Source: CAMYOC01 sp963704875
Lineage (GTDB): Bacteria; Pseudomonadota; Gammaproteobacteria; Steroidobacterales; XN24
Length of the DNA stretch: 64,000 nt
Direction: 5' to 3'
Assembly: GCA_963704875.1 (NCBI GenBank)
Contig: CAVPIA010000005.1
Location: 1-64,000, forward strand
The first letter of the stretch is position 1; every line of letters starts with the position of its first letter. Shown here one piece after another: positions 35,642-45,697 of this stretch. Below the pieces are notes generated by a model. That model did no database searches. It was not told the DNA's origin and saw only the letters and a list, made by a program, of their open reading frames with translations. A program made the position numbers and the translations under genes.

Positions 35642-36718
35642 GTGGAACTGATCAGCAAGCTTCTGGATGGAGCCAGGCTCTTCCTGCCGGTTCTGGTGAC
35701 CCTGGCAATCGTGATCGCGGGCCTGTCTCTGGTCAACTGGTTCCTGACCCGCCGGTGGCGCGACCAGCCAGACGCGCAATTCCGTTTCCAGATGATCATG
35801 CTGGCGCTGACTTTCGCCGGGATACTGGCGGTGATCATCGCTTTCCCGATCAGTGACACCTTGCGCGGGCAGTTGTTGAGCCTGATCGGCATCCTGCTTA
35901 GCGCCGCAATCGCGCTGTCTTCGACAACCTTTATCGGCAACATCATGGCCGGGATTATGCTGCGGGCGATCAAAAGCGCGCGACCGGGGGATTTCATTAC
36001 CGTTGCCGATATCACCGGCCGGATCACCAGGATGGAGTTGTTGCATACCGAGGTGCAGACCGAGGATCGCAACCTGGCCACCTTGCCGAATCTGTTTATG
36101 GTAACGCAACCGATGAGAGTGGTGCGCGCGAATGGCACGATTATTTCTGCAGAAGTATCGCTTGGCTACGACGTCTCGCGCAGCCGGGTTACCGAATTGC
36201 TGTGCGAAGCAGCGGGCAATGCGGGTCTGACCGATGCGTTCGTGCTGGTTCGGGAACTGGGTGACTACTCGGTTCTCTATCGGGTGGCCGGATTGCTGGA
36301 AGAGGCCAAGGGACTGATTTCTGCACGCTCCAGATTGCGTGCGTCGATGCTCGATGCCCTGCACGGAGCCGGTGTCGAAGTTGTGTCGCCGAATTTCATG
36401 AACACCCGCACGCTGGGTGAGAATACGGTATTCATCCCCCGCCCCTCGCGTACCAAAGAACCCGACGACGCGGTGACCGCCGAGGCGATTGCGTTTGACA
36501 AGGCAGAGGAGGCCGCCTCGGTGGAAGCGATACGCAAGGCGATAGAGATACTCGACCTGGAGTCGTCCAGGCCAGATGAGGCCCCGGGCGAGGCTGCGCA
36601 GGCGAGAAAGACCGAGCTCGATTCGCGGAAAGCAGAGTTGCTGGAGCAACTCAAGCAGGCCGAGGAGCAGCGCAAGGCGTCGGACCATGCCGAGAGGACC
36701 GGTACGAAATCCGCATAG
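35642..36718 (+). CDS. MscS-like mechanosensitive channel family protein
   Basis: 358 residues from GTG 35642, which has AAGGAG 8 nt upstream; a TTG two codons earlier is too close to that site. Three N-terminal helices and a pore-like stretch (ILLSAAIALSSTTFIGNIMAG, about residues 79-99) are followed by the beta domain (RPGDFITVADITGRITRME). A charged C-terminal coiled tail follows (about 270-358, with KAELLEQLKQAEEQRKA). The long coiled tail is an addition to the core fold. It is the first gene after an intergenic region and is followed by a DUF2165 gene. Confidence 0.85.
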   Translation: MELISKLLDGARLFLPVLVTLAIVIAGLSLVNWFLTRRWRDQPDAQFRFQMIMLALTFAGILAVIIAFPISDTLRGQLLSLIGILLSAAIALSSTTFIGNIMAGIMLRAIKSARPGDFITVADITGRITRMELLHTEVQTEDRNLATLPNLFMVTQPMRVVRANGTIISAEVSLGYDVSRSRVTELLCEAAGNAGLTDAFVLVRELGDYSVLYRVAGLLEEAKGLISARSRLRASMLDALHGAGVEVVSPNFMNTRTLGENTVFIPRPSRTKEPDDAVTAEAIAFDKAEEAASVEAIRKAIEILDLESSRPDEAPGEAAQARKTELDSRKAELLEQLKQAEEQRKASDHAERTGTKSA

Positions 36719-36777
36719 TGTCCGGCGTGCCGTAGCGGACAGGCACCTATGAACTTCCGATCGGGGAGGGAAGGAAT

Positions 36778-37266
36778 GTGATCAGTCGTTATCTGAAGAT
36801 CGTTTTTGTGATGTTTGTGGGTGTGATGGCCGCGCTGTACGGTCTGCAAAACATCGCAAATCTCGATGCCGCGTTCCAGGTTGTCGCCGCCGTGATGGGG
36901 ATGGAGAACCATAACTACTATGCGTCCTCGCTGACGCCGGCCATCCACAGTCCGGTTCTGGTCTGGATCGGGTTGGCGGTGATCATCACCGCGGAATTGC
37001 TCGCCGGATTGTTTGCCTTCAAGGGCGGCTGGGATCTGTGGTCCGCGCGGCACCGTTCGGCGACGGAGTTCAATGCGGCCAAGCGCTATGCGCTGCTTGG
37101 ATGCGGACTCGGTGTCGTCGTCTGGTTCGGGTTTTTCGGCGTGCTGGGCGGAGCCTGGTTTCAGATGTGGCAGACCGAGCTTGGCGGGGGTTCGTTGACC
37201 GGCGCGTTTCAGTACTTCGGGTCCTGCGCGCTGGTGCTGTTGTTCGTCAATCAGCCGGACACCTGA
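36778..37266 (+). CDS. DUF2165 family small integral membrane protein
   Basis: 162 residues, GTG start after a GGAAGG site. Four helices, with the conserved SRYLKIVFVMFVG start, GLQNIANLDAAF, a HNYYASS loop, and NAAKRYALLGCGLGVVVWFG. This matches DUF2165 predicted membrane proteins. No function is known to me. It follows the MscS-like gene by 59 bp and could be co-transcribed. Confidence 0.85.
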   Translation: MISRYLKIVFVMFVGVMAALYGLQNIANLDAAFQVVAAVMGMENHNYYASSLTPAIHSPVLVWIGLAVIITAELLAGLFAFKGGWDLWSARHRSATEFNAAKRYALLGCGLGVVVWFGFFGVLGGAWFQMWQTELGGGSLTGAFQYFGSCALVLLFVNQPDT

Positions 37267-37315
37267 TCGCAAACCCGCAGCTGCGTATCCGGTCTGCTGA
37301 TGGTTTGCCAGTGTG

Positions 37316-38428
37316 CTAGCTGCCGCGCAAATTTTTCGCGATCGCCCCGGCCGGATCGTCCGGGTAGATGTTTTCGAAGTCCACCAGCAGGGTGTCGGCG
37401 ACGGCCGTTTGCCCTCGATCGCGGGCCTCGTTGACCAGCCGGATCGCTTCGGCAGCCCGCCGCGGGCGGAACGTCGGATCCCACTCCAGACAGCGCGCGG
37501 TGACATCGACGGCGGCGCCGCTGCGTCGTTCAGCGATCAGAACACTGATCCATTCCCGCCCGATCCTCAGAGCCAGCCGCTTGTCTTCCCATTGACTCAG
37601 CGCTTCAAACAAGCGGCCGGACTCGCCCGTGTCTGAACCTGGAGCATACGTGCCGCGGATCTCGCGATAGGCGGCGTCAAGCCGGCCGGCCCGGGCTAAT
37701 CGATACGCTTCATCCAGATCGCGGTCGAGGTCCGCTCGCTGTGCGGCCAGTCGCCGCTCGGTGCGTTGTTCCGGAGAATCCACCGTGATAGTGCCCAAGC
37801 GATGCCGGCGTCGATACAGGGTGCCGCCGACAACCGTGAATACCATCAGCCAGGCATACAGCTGCAGAAACAGGGATACGGGTCGCATCAATGCTGATTG
37901 CCCCGACGCAGCAAACAACATACCGGCAAGGACAAGCGAGAGCAGGCAAACGACATAGAAGACGCCCATGCCCCAGGCTGCGCGTGCCACCGCGATCGGA
38001 TTGAGCACCCGCGCCGGTGTCGCGCTTTCCAGGCCCAGGGTTGCGATCACTGCAGGGAGCACAGCGAGCAAGACAAAGCCGATCGGTTCGACGAATGTCG
38101 GCGGCGTGATTCGTGTCATTGCCTGGAAAATGCCGATGCCTGATCCGACCACAAACATCAGCCACAACGATCTGCGTTCGTTCCATGGGCTGAGAACATC
38201 CGCTGTCATCTCGGGCGCATCGCGCCGCCCTTCGGCGACCGCGTCGAGCAGGGCGAAGGCATAACCGGAGATGGCGATGGTCAGGATCAACAGGAGCCAG
38301 ACGCCGAGCAGACCTGCCGCGAGCGCAAGCGTCGCCAGCAGCGCGAAGACGACCAGCACGCCAAGCGCGGCGCCACGCAAGGGGTACAAGACCCAGTTGA
38401 TCGGCGAATCGTTATCGATGTCTGTCAC
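37316..38428 (-). CDS. Hypothetical membrane protein with TPR-like C-terminal domain
   Basis: 370 residues. Residues 1-215 contain about six helices, with PPTFVEPIGFVLLAVLPAV in the middle. A basic linker (YRRRHRLG) leads to a soluble helical domain (about 235-370). Its segments AYRLARAGRLDAAYREIRG and AERRSGAAVDVTARCLEWDP look like TPR-type helical hairpins. I do not recognise a named family. It may be co-directional with the TPR gene upstream (gap about 110 bp). Confidence 0.65.
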   Translation of the reverse strand: MTDIDNDSPINWVLYPLRGAALGVLVVFALLATLALAAGLLGVWLLLILTIAISGYAFALLDAVAEGRRDAPEMTADVLSPWNERRSLWLMFVVGSGIGIFQAMTRITPPTFVEPIGFVLLAVLPAVIATLGLESATPARVLNPIAVARAAWGMGVFYVVCLLSLVLAGMLFAASGQSALMRPVSLFLQLYAWLMVFTVVGGTLYRRRHRLGTITVDSPEQRTERRLAAQRADLDRDLDEAYRLARAGRLDAAYREIRGTYAPGSDTGESGRLFEALSQWEDKRLALRIGREWISVLIAERRSGAAVDVTARCLEWDPTFRPRRAAEAIRLVNEARDRGQTAVADTLLVDFENIYPDDPAGAIAKNLRGS

Positions 38429-38538
38429 TGTGGATGCAACTCACGCTGCCGGTGACGCAAATCCGTTGACCAAGATTCGTCGACGAAGACCAGGCGCGCC
38501 GTACTTCCGGTTCGTAGTGGATGGTCGTCGCCGGCCGG

Positions 38539-40171
38539 TCAGGATGCCGGTGGTTGATCGACCAGCGCATGGAAGCGTGGATCGTCCCGGATGTTGTCGA
38601 AGTCGGGATCATGTTTGACCCAGTCGCGGTAGATCGTCCCGGCCGCCTGCATGCGCCGTTCCAGCATTTCGATAGCCTTGTCGACTTCTCCGGCATGGGC
38701 ATAGGAACAGACGGCATTGTGCAACACACTGCTGTCGTTGGGCGCCAGCGCCACCGCGCGCTCGACCATGGCCAGCGCCTCATCGGTGCGCCCCAGATCG
38801 ATCAGCAGGCCCGGCCCCAGGCTTAGCGCCCGCAAATCGTCCGGGTTTAATCGCAGGCGGCGCTCGACCTGTTCCAGCGCACGTATCGAGGCATCCCGGT
38901 CTTCGTTTTCACGACCCAGCTTCTTCAGCAGTCCGGCCGACAAGGCGAGGCTCTGAAATTCGTCCGGTTGTGCCTCGTGGGCGCGGGCCCAGAGATCCAC
39001 CGCGTGCTCCAGCTTGCCCTGCGCATAGCGTGCGCGGCCATACAGATACAGGGATTCGTAGTGCTGTGGATCCAGTTCCAGTGCGCGCTCGAATTGCTTT
39101 GCGGCTTCCTCGTAGTCGCCGTTGATTGATAACGCAAAGCCCCTGGAAGCATGCGCCTCGGCCAGTTGTGGCCCAAGTTCCAATGCTTTTCGGCTCGCCC
39201 GGTCGGCGGCTTCCAGGCGTTCCGGCGAGCCGTCAACCCATTGCGCGATCAGGCTCTCGGTGTCGGCCAGACCTGCGTAGGCTCGGGCGTAGCCCGGATC
39301 GGCCTCGATTGCCTTGTCAAACATCTCACGCGCGAACCGCATGGTCGCGCCCGTGTGATGATGGAAATATTGTCGGCCGCGCAGGTAGTAATCGTAGGCG
39401 TCTATGTTCTCGGTATTGCCGCCGCAGTCGACGCAGGTCGCGGGGTCAAGATTCATCGCGTCGACGATGCTGCGTGCAATCTCGGTCTGGACCGCGAAGA
39501 TATCCTCCAGTTCCCGGTCGTAGCCGGCCGACCACAGGTGTGCGTCGTTAGCCGCGTCGATCAGCTGGGCAACGATACGCACCCTATTTCCGGAGCGGCG
39601 CACGCTGCCTTCCAGCACGATGTCCACACCCAGCTTCTCGGCGATCGCCGGCACATCCAGCGTCGTGTGCTTGAAGGAAAACGAGGAGGTGCGTGAGACC
39701 ACGCGCAGATCCGGTATCCGCGCCAGCAGATTGAGAATCTCTTCGGTGATGCCGTCGCTGAAAAACTCGTTCTCCGGATCGCCGCTCATGTTGCTCAGCG
39801 GCAGTACCGCGATTGCACGACGCTGATCAGAACGGACCTTGACGGCGGTAGCAGCGGCGGCCAGGATGTTTTCGCTTGCGCGGGCGATGTCGGCCTCTGC
39901 ACTTGCTTCAGCCCGAGTCTTTTCCCGCTGCAGACCATCCGGAGACAGCTCCAGCGCCCAGGCCAGGACCAGCGCCAGCGGAAACCCGAGGGCGGCAAGG
40001 ACGATGACCAGAGTCAGCGACCACGGCGGCAGTTGCAGCGGTTCGAAGATCGACTTCGCCGATCTGAATCAGCAGCCAGGCGACGATCACATAGACCACG
40101 GCCACCCGCACGACCTTGCGTCGTCGAAGTTCGCTCCAGAAGGTTTTCAGGCCCGATTTCGCCAACAGCAT
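38539..40171 (-). pseudogene. Membrane-anchored TPR protein with FlgO/TolB-like domain, interrupted by one inserted base
   Basis: From ATG 40171 the frame reads LKTFWSELRRRKVVRVAVVY with a membrane helix ending LLIQIGEV. Deleting one base at about 40051-40054 links it to IFEPLQLPPWS, a second helix and then the large downstream frame. That frame has a TolB/FlgO-like segment (IAVLPLSNMSGDPENEFFSD, GITEEI, IVLEGSVRR, QLIDAANDAHLWSAGYDREL) followed by at least six TPRs to the end. The reconstructed protein is about 543 residues. This arrangement is frequent in CadC- or cyclase-related TPR proteins, but no DNA-binding or cyclase domain is present here. Unless the inserted base is an artefact, the gene is broken at its second helix. 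Confidence 0.75.
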
Positions 40172-40482
40172 GGACTCCCCGCATCCGATCTCGCGACAGT
40201 ATACGAATTTCCCGCCCGCAAAACGCCTGCATCCACATATGGGTACTGCCGAACCCGGCCGCATCCGCCACCAGTCGTACCGATTGTCTCTCGCTTAACA
40301 TCTCTTCGCGTGCCGGCCAGCCAGGCTTTGACGCCATCGCGGCGCAATTCGAGGCGATCCGTGTTCGCAACCGGGAGGCGCTGATTAAGGAAGGCGTGCT
40401 GTGAACCATCCCTGGCGGTGTCCTGTTTCGACGGCGGACGGCTGAGCAGCCAACGCTGTGCTCGCAGGTTAAGCGCCGGGCG
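40172..40482. other. Intergenic region with possible coding fragment
   Basis: 311 bp. On the plus strand, 40212-40404 reads IHIWVLPNPAA, later FDAIAAQFEAIRVRNREALI and ends with a TGA. The IWVLPNP string resembles the C-terminal motif of Mug/TDG uracil-DNA glycosylases, but the flanks do not match and no start is present. I treat it as an unproven relic. Confidence 0.3.
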
Positions 40483-41361
40483 CTACGGGAGGCCTGCCAG
40501 CTTCGCCTCAATCGACCTGGTGAAATCAGGGCCATACTTCCCGGCGGACGCTATCGCTCTTTCATAGGCGATCCTGGCGAGTGCAGGCTCGTCGCTCTCG
40601 ACATAGATATCGCCGATGCGCATCCAGCCGTAGGCGAATCGCGGTTCGATAAGAACACTCCGCGCCAGTTGGGCAAGTGCCGCTTCGGGTTTGCCGTTTG
40701 CGAGCATCGCGTCAGCAAGAGAATCGTGTGCGCTCGGATTGAAAGGATTAGCCTCCAGGAACGCAGTGAAGGCATCAAGCGCCTCGGCATCAGCGCCCAG
40801 CGCCAGGCGTCCGTAACCGAGATGATTATAGGCAGCGTAAAAGGTAGGGTCGGACAGCACCAACGCCTGCAGCACTTCGACGCCTTCCTGGGGGCGCCCC
40901 TGATCAATCAGTGTGAAGCCCAGGATATGCGTTGCGTAGGCATCGTTCGGATAGCTCTCCAGGAACAAACGCAGGTACGTTTCCGCATCAACTAACTCTC
41001 CTCGCGCAAATGCGACCAGCGCGCGTGTGAACTGGGCTGCGCCGGAGTGACTTCCTTCCGCCAGGCTAAGCGCTCGTGAGGCGTTCGGCTCGACGTCTCG
41101 ATAGAGCATTGCATCAATGACAGCAGAGTAGCCAAACGCGGGGCCAAACTCGGGAGACTCGGCGCGCACCTGGGCGAACAGATCGTCTGCTCGCTCAAAC
41201 CAGGTGTCGTGGAAGGCCGACCGCGCCTCTGTCCACCTGGCTTCGGCCGAAGGCGCAAAGCCGGATGTATCGAATGCCTGGGCCGCCGGGCCGTAAAACC
41301 ACACGGAGACGGCTGCCAGCAGCAGCTGAATGACACCGCCAAAGGTCGTTTTGCTGTTCAT
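40483..41361 (-). CDS. Exported TPR protein
   Basis: 292 residues from ATG 41361, which has GGAGG 8 nt upstream; the frame's earlier GTG overlaps that site. A signal peptide (about 1-30, ending AAQA) is followed by TPR units over about residues 45-290. Examples are AYATHILGFTLIDQGRPQEG, FYAAYNHLGYGRLALGADAE and AYGWMRIGDIYVESDEPALA. It is probably a periplasmic scaffold; no enzymatic domain. Function unknown. Confidence 0.8.
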   Translation of the reverse strand: MNSKTTFGGVIQLLLAAVSVWFYGPAAQAFDTSGFAPSAEARWTEARSAFHDTWFERADDLFAQVRAESPEFGPAFGYSAVIDAMLYRDVEPNASRALSLAEGSHSGAAQFTRALVAFARGELVDAETYLRLFLESYPNDAYATHILGFTLIDQGRPQEGVEVLQALVLSDPTFYAAYNHLGYGRLALGADAEALDAFTAFLEANPFNPSAHDSLADAMLANGKPEAALAQLARSVLIEPRFAYGWMRIGDIYVESDEPALARIAYERAIASAGKYGPDFTRSIEAKLAGLP

Positions 41362-41562
41362 TCTCTCGGCCTCCACGATGGCCGCAGATTAAGCCTGGCG
41401 AGGTATTGGCGTCCTCAGCAGGCTACTGGCGGTGGCCACTTGCTGGGGCAACACAGTGAGTTTCATTGCGTGTGCCCCCAACTATGTGATCCGAGATTAT
41501 CCGATCGGAGCGGGTGACAAAAGGCTAAACGCCCGAATGCAGCACGTGAGCGCTTCCGTCGA

Positions 41563-42609
41563 TCAGCGGTTTGTCGACAGCGGAGAATAGCCCATGCCAT
41601 CGGGCTCTTTCCCGGCCCGCAGCGAGCGAACGATCTCACCGCTTGAGAGGTCGATCTCGGTGATAATGTCGGCGTTGGCATGAGCAACAAACGCGCGTTC
41701 GCCGGAGCCATCAACGATCACGCCGATAGGTACCGAGCTGTCGCCAAAGCGGTCGCCGAACAGACGCTCCTCGACATCCATGCTGGTCAGATCGAAGCTC
41801 ACGGTGCGAACCTCCTCCAGGGTTTCTGCATCGTAGATCACCATATCGCCGGCACGCGCCCGGGTGACCAGCACCTGACCGCCTGGCGTTGCTGTCGCCC
41901 GGATAGGAAAGCCCTTTGAGGGTATCTCTCTGACCGTCCCGAAGGTCTCGGCATCGAGCACCGAAATCGTGTCCGCACCACGGTTGGTGACCCAGATGTG
42001 CTCACCGGAGGAAGACACTGCAACGCCCTCGGCACCATCACCGGTGGGGATGTTTTCGATGCGCTGGCCGGTCTGCAGATCGATAACCGTTATTGAGCCT
42101 GAGCCAATATTGGCGGTAATCACACGCTGGCGCGCCGGATCCAGAGCGAGCATGTGCGTCGTCTCCTGATCGGTATCGATAGTCTGGATAATCTCTCCGC
42201 TGCCGACGTCGATCACGATGAGCGCCTTGTTGGCTTCGACCGTGACGGCGGCACGCTCGTCGTCCAGCCATTCAACGCCATGCGGCTCCATCGGTGCGCC
42301 GAGATCGATGGTCTTGACCGCCGTCGCGTTGGCGATGTCTATCAGCGTCAGACTGCTTCCCGAGGCATCGCGTCTGCCGTAGTTGGTCACCAGCGCAAAG
42401 CGCCCGTCCGGCGAAATGCCGACTTCGTGCGGGCCGTCACCGGTCGCCAGAGTGGCGACCACATTGCCGCTGCCAAGGTCAATCAGCGACGCGGTGGCCT
42501 CTGCCTTATTGGCCACGACGAGCGTCGCGCCGTATGCATGGCCGGCGAACCAGCCGGTCGCAAGCAGCGTCAACACAGAGATACCAAAACGGCGGGTGCA
42601 GGGATTCAT
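41563..42609 (-). CDS. Exported YVTN-type beta-propeller protein
   Basis: 348 residues from ATG 42609, which has AAGGA 8 nt upstream; the longer frame has no site. Signal peptide about 1-27 (AYGA). Repeats of the form VVANKAEATASLIDLGSGNV, TVEANKALIVIDVGSGEIIQ, VTNRGADTISVLDAETF recur about every 42 residues, the pattern of YVTN/40-residue beta-propellers, with about seven blades. Proteins of this type are often periplasmic binding or scaffold proteins. No heme or quinone site is evident. Confidence 0.87.
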   Translation of the reverse strand: MNPCTRRFGISVLTLLATGWFAGHAYGATLVVANKAEATASLIDLGSGNVVATLATGDGPHEVGISPDGRFALVTNYGRRDASGSSLTLIDIANATAVKTIDLGAPMEPHGVEWLDDERAAVTVEANKALIVIDVGSGEIIQTIDTDQETTHMLALDPARQRVITANIGSGSITVIDLQTGQRIENIPTGDGAEGVAVSSSGEHIWVTNRGADTISVLDAETFGTVREIPSKGFPIRATATPGGQVLVTRARAGDMVIYDAETLEEVRTVSFDLTSMDVEERLFGDRFGDSSVPIGVIVDGSGERAFVAHANADIITEIDLSSGEIVRSLRAGKEPDGMGYSPLSTNR

Positions 42610-42700
42610 ACGACTTCCTTCTGGTTCAAACGCAAGTGATTTCGGTCTGTGAGACCGCGGCCGCCAAAGATAGTTTTCTGCGTTGTCAAAATCGCCGTTG

Positions 42701-42730
42701 CCCAGGGTGACCCAGGGTGACCCAGGGTGG
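42701..42730. repeat. Tandem repeat, 10 bp x 3
   Basis: CCCAGGGTGA occurs three times head to tail (last unit ends GG), upstream of the TIR gene and beyond the start of the leftward propeller gene. A related CCCAGGGA element is doubled after the TIR gene at 45117-45144. Confidence 0.9.
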
Positions 42731-42808
42731 CAAGGCGGGCAAAATTTCGGCACAAGAGGCCAATTCGGAGGGAGCCAAACGCTCCCGGCGCTATCGCGAA
42801 CGCATCAT

Positions 42809-42840
42809 ATAGTGTCACCACAGAATAGTGTCACCACAGA
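42809..42840. repeat. Direct repeat, 16 bp x 2
   Basis: ATAGTGTCACCACAGA is repeated exactly, head to tail, 77 bp before the TIR gene's ATG. It could be a doubled regulator site or a slippage product. Confidence 0.9.
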
Positions 42841-42916
42841 GTTGTTCGCCCGGCCGGTTCCTACGAGCGCTCGTCTATACTCCGGACTTCAGCCGCGGCA
42901 CAGAGATTACCACGCC

Positions 42917-45118
42917 ATGAAGCCAGATTCGGCGGCAGGCCATGTCGATGAAGCGGGTACCGTTGACGGGAATACGGTTGAGCGCAAGCTGGTCGATCAG
43001 AGTCCGGTCGATGGGCAGCCGGGCTTCCGCTACCGGGCGTTCCTGAGCTACAGCCACGTTGATCGGCGCTGGGGTCGCTGGCTGATGCGCAAGATCGAAA
43101 CCTATCGGGTTCCAAAACGGTTGGTCGGTCGCGGGACCGCTTGCGGAAAAATACCGGCGAGACTTGCGCCAATCTTTCGCGACCGGGACGAACTATCCAG
43201 CGCCGGCCAGCTGGGCGAACGCATCGATGTAGCGCTGCGCGACTCCCAGGCACTGATTGTGATCGCGTCACCAGCTTCCGCGGCATCAAACTGGGTTAAT
43301 GAAGAGATACTCAGGTTCAAGCGCCTCGGCGGAGAAGCGCGTATCCATTGCTTTATCGTCGACGGCGATCCGGATGCCGACGGTCCGGAGAACTGTTTCG
43401 CGCCGGCGCTGCGCCGACGGATGGGCGCCGATGGAGAATTGAGCGATGCCTTGGTGGAACTGGTCGCCGCTGATGCCAGGTCCGCCGGCGACGGACGCCA
43501 AAGAGCCCTGACCAAACTTATTGCTGGTCTGCTGGGTGTGGACTACGACGATCTGCGCCAGCGCGAACTGACCCGGCGCAACCGCCGTCTGGTGGCCATC
43601 AGCGCGGCATCCGCAGTCGGCATGTTGGTGACTGCGACACTGGCCGGTCTGGCGGTTGTCGCGCGGGATGATGCGGAACGTCGCCGGGTTCAGGCCGAAG
43701 ACCTGGTCGGTTTTATGCTGGGCGATCTCTACGAGCGGCTCTACGAGATCGGCCGGGTGGATATCTACAACACCATCGGCGACAAAGCGACAGAGTATTT
43801 CGCATCGCTGGAAAAGGAAGACCTCACAGATAATTCGCTGGCCCAGCGTGCGGAGGCATTGCGCCTGATCGGCGAGACCCGCGCCGATCAGGGACAGCTC
43901 GATGACGCGCTGGATGCTTTCAACATGGCGCTGGAATTATCGATGGGCGTGACGACGCGGCAGCCTGAGCGGATTGACTGGCAGCTGGATCTGGCCGAGA
44001 CCCACTACTGGGTCGGGTATGTTGGCTGGAGACGTGGCGACCTGGAGGCGGCCGCAGAGAATTTTCAGAAACAGCTCGCAGTGCAGGAAGCGGTGCTCGA
44101 AAACGGCGGGGAGAGCGAGGACCTGTTACGGGAGATGGGCTACGCCTACACCAATCTCGGCCGGGTCGAGGAGGGGCGTGGCCGCCTGGAATCGGCGCTG
44201 GATTATTACCAGCGGGTGCTGGCCCTGAATCAGACAGTCTCGCGTCTGGCGACGGCCGACGTCGATGCGGAACTTGAAATCGGGTTTGCCAACAACAACC
44301 TGGGCGTGTTGCTGATGAGGATGGGGCGGCTGGCAGACGCCGAACCCTATTTTCGCGAGGATCTGCGGATCAAAAGCGAGGTCGCCGGGCGGGATCCGGG
44401 AAATGGCCTGTGGGCCAAATACCGGATCACCAGCGAATCCTATCTGGGCCAGGTGCTTGAGTATCGTGGCGCGGTTGGCGAGGCGATGGGCCACTATCAG
44501 TGGGCGCAACAGGCGGCGCAGAGACAATACGAGACAGCGGACGACAATCACACACTGGCCAGAAATCACGCCAACCGGCAACGGCAGGTCGGCGATCTGT
44601 GGCGGCGGCTCGGAGAGTACCAACAGGCCACCGCGCCCGTGAACGAGGCGCTGGCAACACTCCAATCGCTGCGCAGCGATCATGAAGATGATGCGCGCTG
44701 GCTCCGTGACCTGGCCAGGGCGCAGCTCGCCGCGGGTCGCCTGGCGCTGGATAGCGGTGATGTTGATGCGGCGATGGCGCAGGCTGAAGAGGCCCGGATC
44801 CTTATCCTCGATCTGCTGCAGCGTTCGCCGGACGATATGGAATTCCAGCAGGTCTGGATGGATGCCTTGCTGTTACAGGGCGAAGCGGCCGCCGCCGCAG
44901 GCGAGGAGGCAAGGGCGAAAGATGCCTGGACGCAACTGGTCAGGGACATGAGCAGACAGGTAGTGGACAGCCGGGATCCGGAATGGCTGGTGCCCTATGT
45001 TGTCGCACTATTCCACCTTGAGCGGCCGGAAGAGGCTAAGCTGTATCTCCAGCGGCTCAGGGAAATGGGCTACACGCGCCCCGGGCCCGAACTCGCCCTC
45101 ATGACTGGTGATGGATGA
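42917..45118 (+). CDS. TIR domain - transmembrane - TPR protein
   Basis: 733 residues from ATG 42917, where the codon-like composition begins; the frame is open further upstream through the repeats but lacks a site. A TIR domain spans about residues 37-185. It has FRYRAFLSYSHVD (box 1), FRDRDELSSAGQLGERI, LIVIASPASAASNWVNEEI with the Glu position used by TIR NADases, and a following alpha/beta core. A single helix follows (about 225-248), then a TPR-like array to the C-terminus. The TIR part should be cytoplasmic and the TPR part periplasmic. TIR domains act as NAD-degrading or cyclic-nucleotide-producing effectors or as adaptors; a sensor of envelope signals is possible. A defence role is not supported by neighbours. 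Confidence 0.82.
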   Translation: MKPDSAAGHVDEAGTVDGNTVERKLVDQSPVDGQPGFRYRAFLSYSHVDRRWGRWLMRKIETYRVPKRLVGRGTACGKIPARLAPIFRDRDELSSAGQLGERIDVALRDSQALIVIASPASAASNWVNEEILRFKRLGGEARIHCFIVDGDPDADGPENCFAPALRRRMGADGELSDALVELVAADARSAGDGRQRALTKLIAGLLGVDYDDLRQRELTRRNRRLVAISAASAVGMLVTATLAGLAVVARDDAERRRVQAEDLVGFMLGDLYERLYEIGRVDIYNTIGDKATEYFASLEKEDLTDNSLAQRAEALRLIGETRADQGQLDDALDAFNMALELSMGVTTRQPERIDWQLDLAETHYWVGYVGWRRGDLEAAAENFQKQLAVQEAVLENGGESEDLLREMGYAYTNLGRVEEGRGRLESALDYYQRVLALNQTVSRLATADVDAELEIGFANNNLGVLLMRMGRLADAEPYFREDLRIKSEVAGRDPGNGLWAKYRITSESYLGQVLEYRGAVGEAMGHYQWAQQAAQRQYETADDNHTLARNHANRQRQVGDLWRRLGEYQQATAPVNEALATLQSLRSDHEDDARWLRDLARAQLAAGRLALDSGDVDAAMAQAEEARILILDLLQRSPDDMEFQQVWMDALLLQGEAAAAAGEEARAKDAWTQLVRDMSRQVVDSRDPEWLVPYVVALFHLERPEEAKLYLQRLREMGYTRPGPELALMTGDG

Positions 45119-45258
45119 TGGCCCAGGGACGACGGCCCAGGGATAAGCGATTATAGATTGGGGCGGAGTCAGGCTGACCATCGCGCAGGCGGACAAAACG
45201 CACGCGACGCAGACGCCGGCCAAGCGCCCTTGGCGAAATCAGAACAGGAGAAGTAACG

Positions 45259-45609
45259 ATGAGTATCAAAGTGACGCTGGAATCCGATGGCGTGGTCACA
45301 CTGGATCCCCTGACTCTGGGGAAGAAGCGGAAAGGCAAGACTGATCACAAGATCACGTGGGAAAAAGGTTCCGGCGGTGAATCGTTCCGCTTTATCAGCG
45401 TGCATTTCGAAGATTCCAAAGCGCCGTTTAGCGACATCAAGATCAATCCGAACAAGGTGACCTGCAAGGACAAGATCAAGAAGAAGTCCGGGACCCACAC
45501 CTGGGACTATGTGGTCACCGTTGAGGGCAGCGACGGTAAGCACCACAGCAGCAACAAGACCGGGCCTTCGGCAGAAGGCGGGCGCGGTGTGATACGCAAC
45601 GAGGATTGA
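45259..45609 (+). CDS. Small basic hypothetical protein
   Basis: 116 residues with a good AGGAG site 8 nt before the ATG. It is Lys-rich and strand-rich, with no Cys pair, signal peptide or membrane segment. Recognisable patches are SIKVTLESDGVVTLDP, KITWEKGSGGESFRFISV and a C-terminal KTGPSAEGGRGVIRNED. I know no family for it. It sits 140 bp after the TIR gene and 88 bp before a GNAT gene, all rightward. Confidence 0.75.
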   Translation: MSIKVTLESDGVVTLDPLTLGKKRKGKTDHKITWEKGSGGESFRFISVHFEDSKAPFSDIKINPNKVTCKDKIKKKSGTHTWDYVVTVEGSDGKHHSSNKTGPSAEGGRGVIRNED

Positions 45610-45697
45610 TGGCCGACCCGGGTGCTCAGGCAGCCGCACAGCTATCACTCCTGTTGGTTACTGCTGATCTGACTGAAACAGCAAGAGGTCCGGACCG

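Noticed and set aside
40212..40404. Uracil-DNA glycosylase (Mug/TDG) fragment
   Set aside because: Only the IWVLPNP string fits; the following residues do not continue the motif, so it is noted merely as a possible relic.
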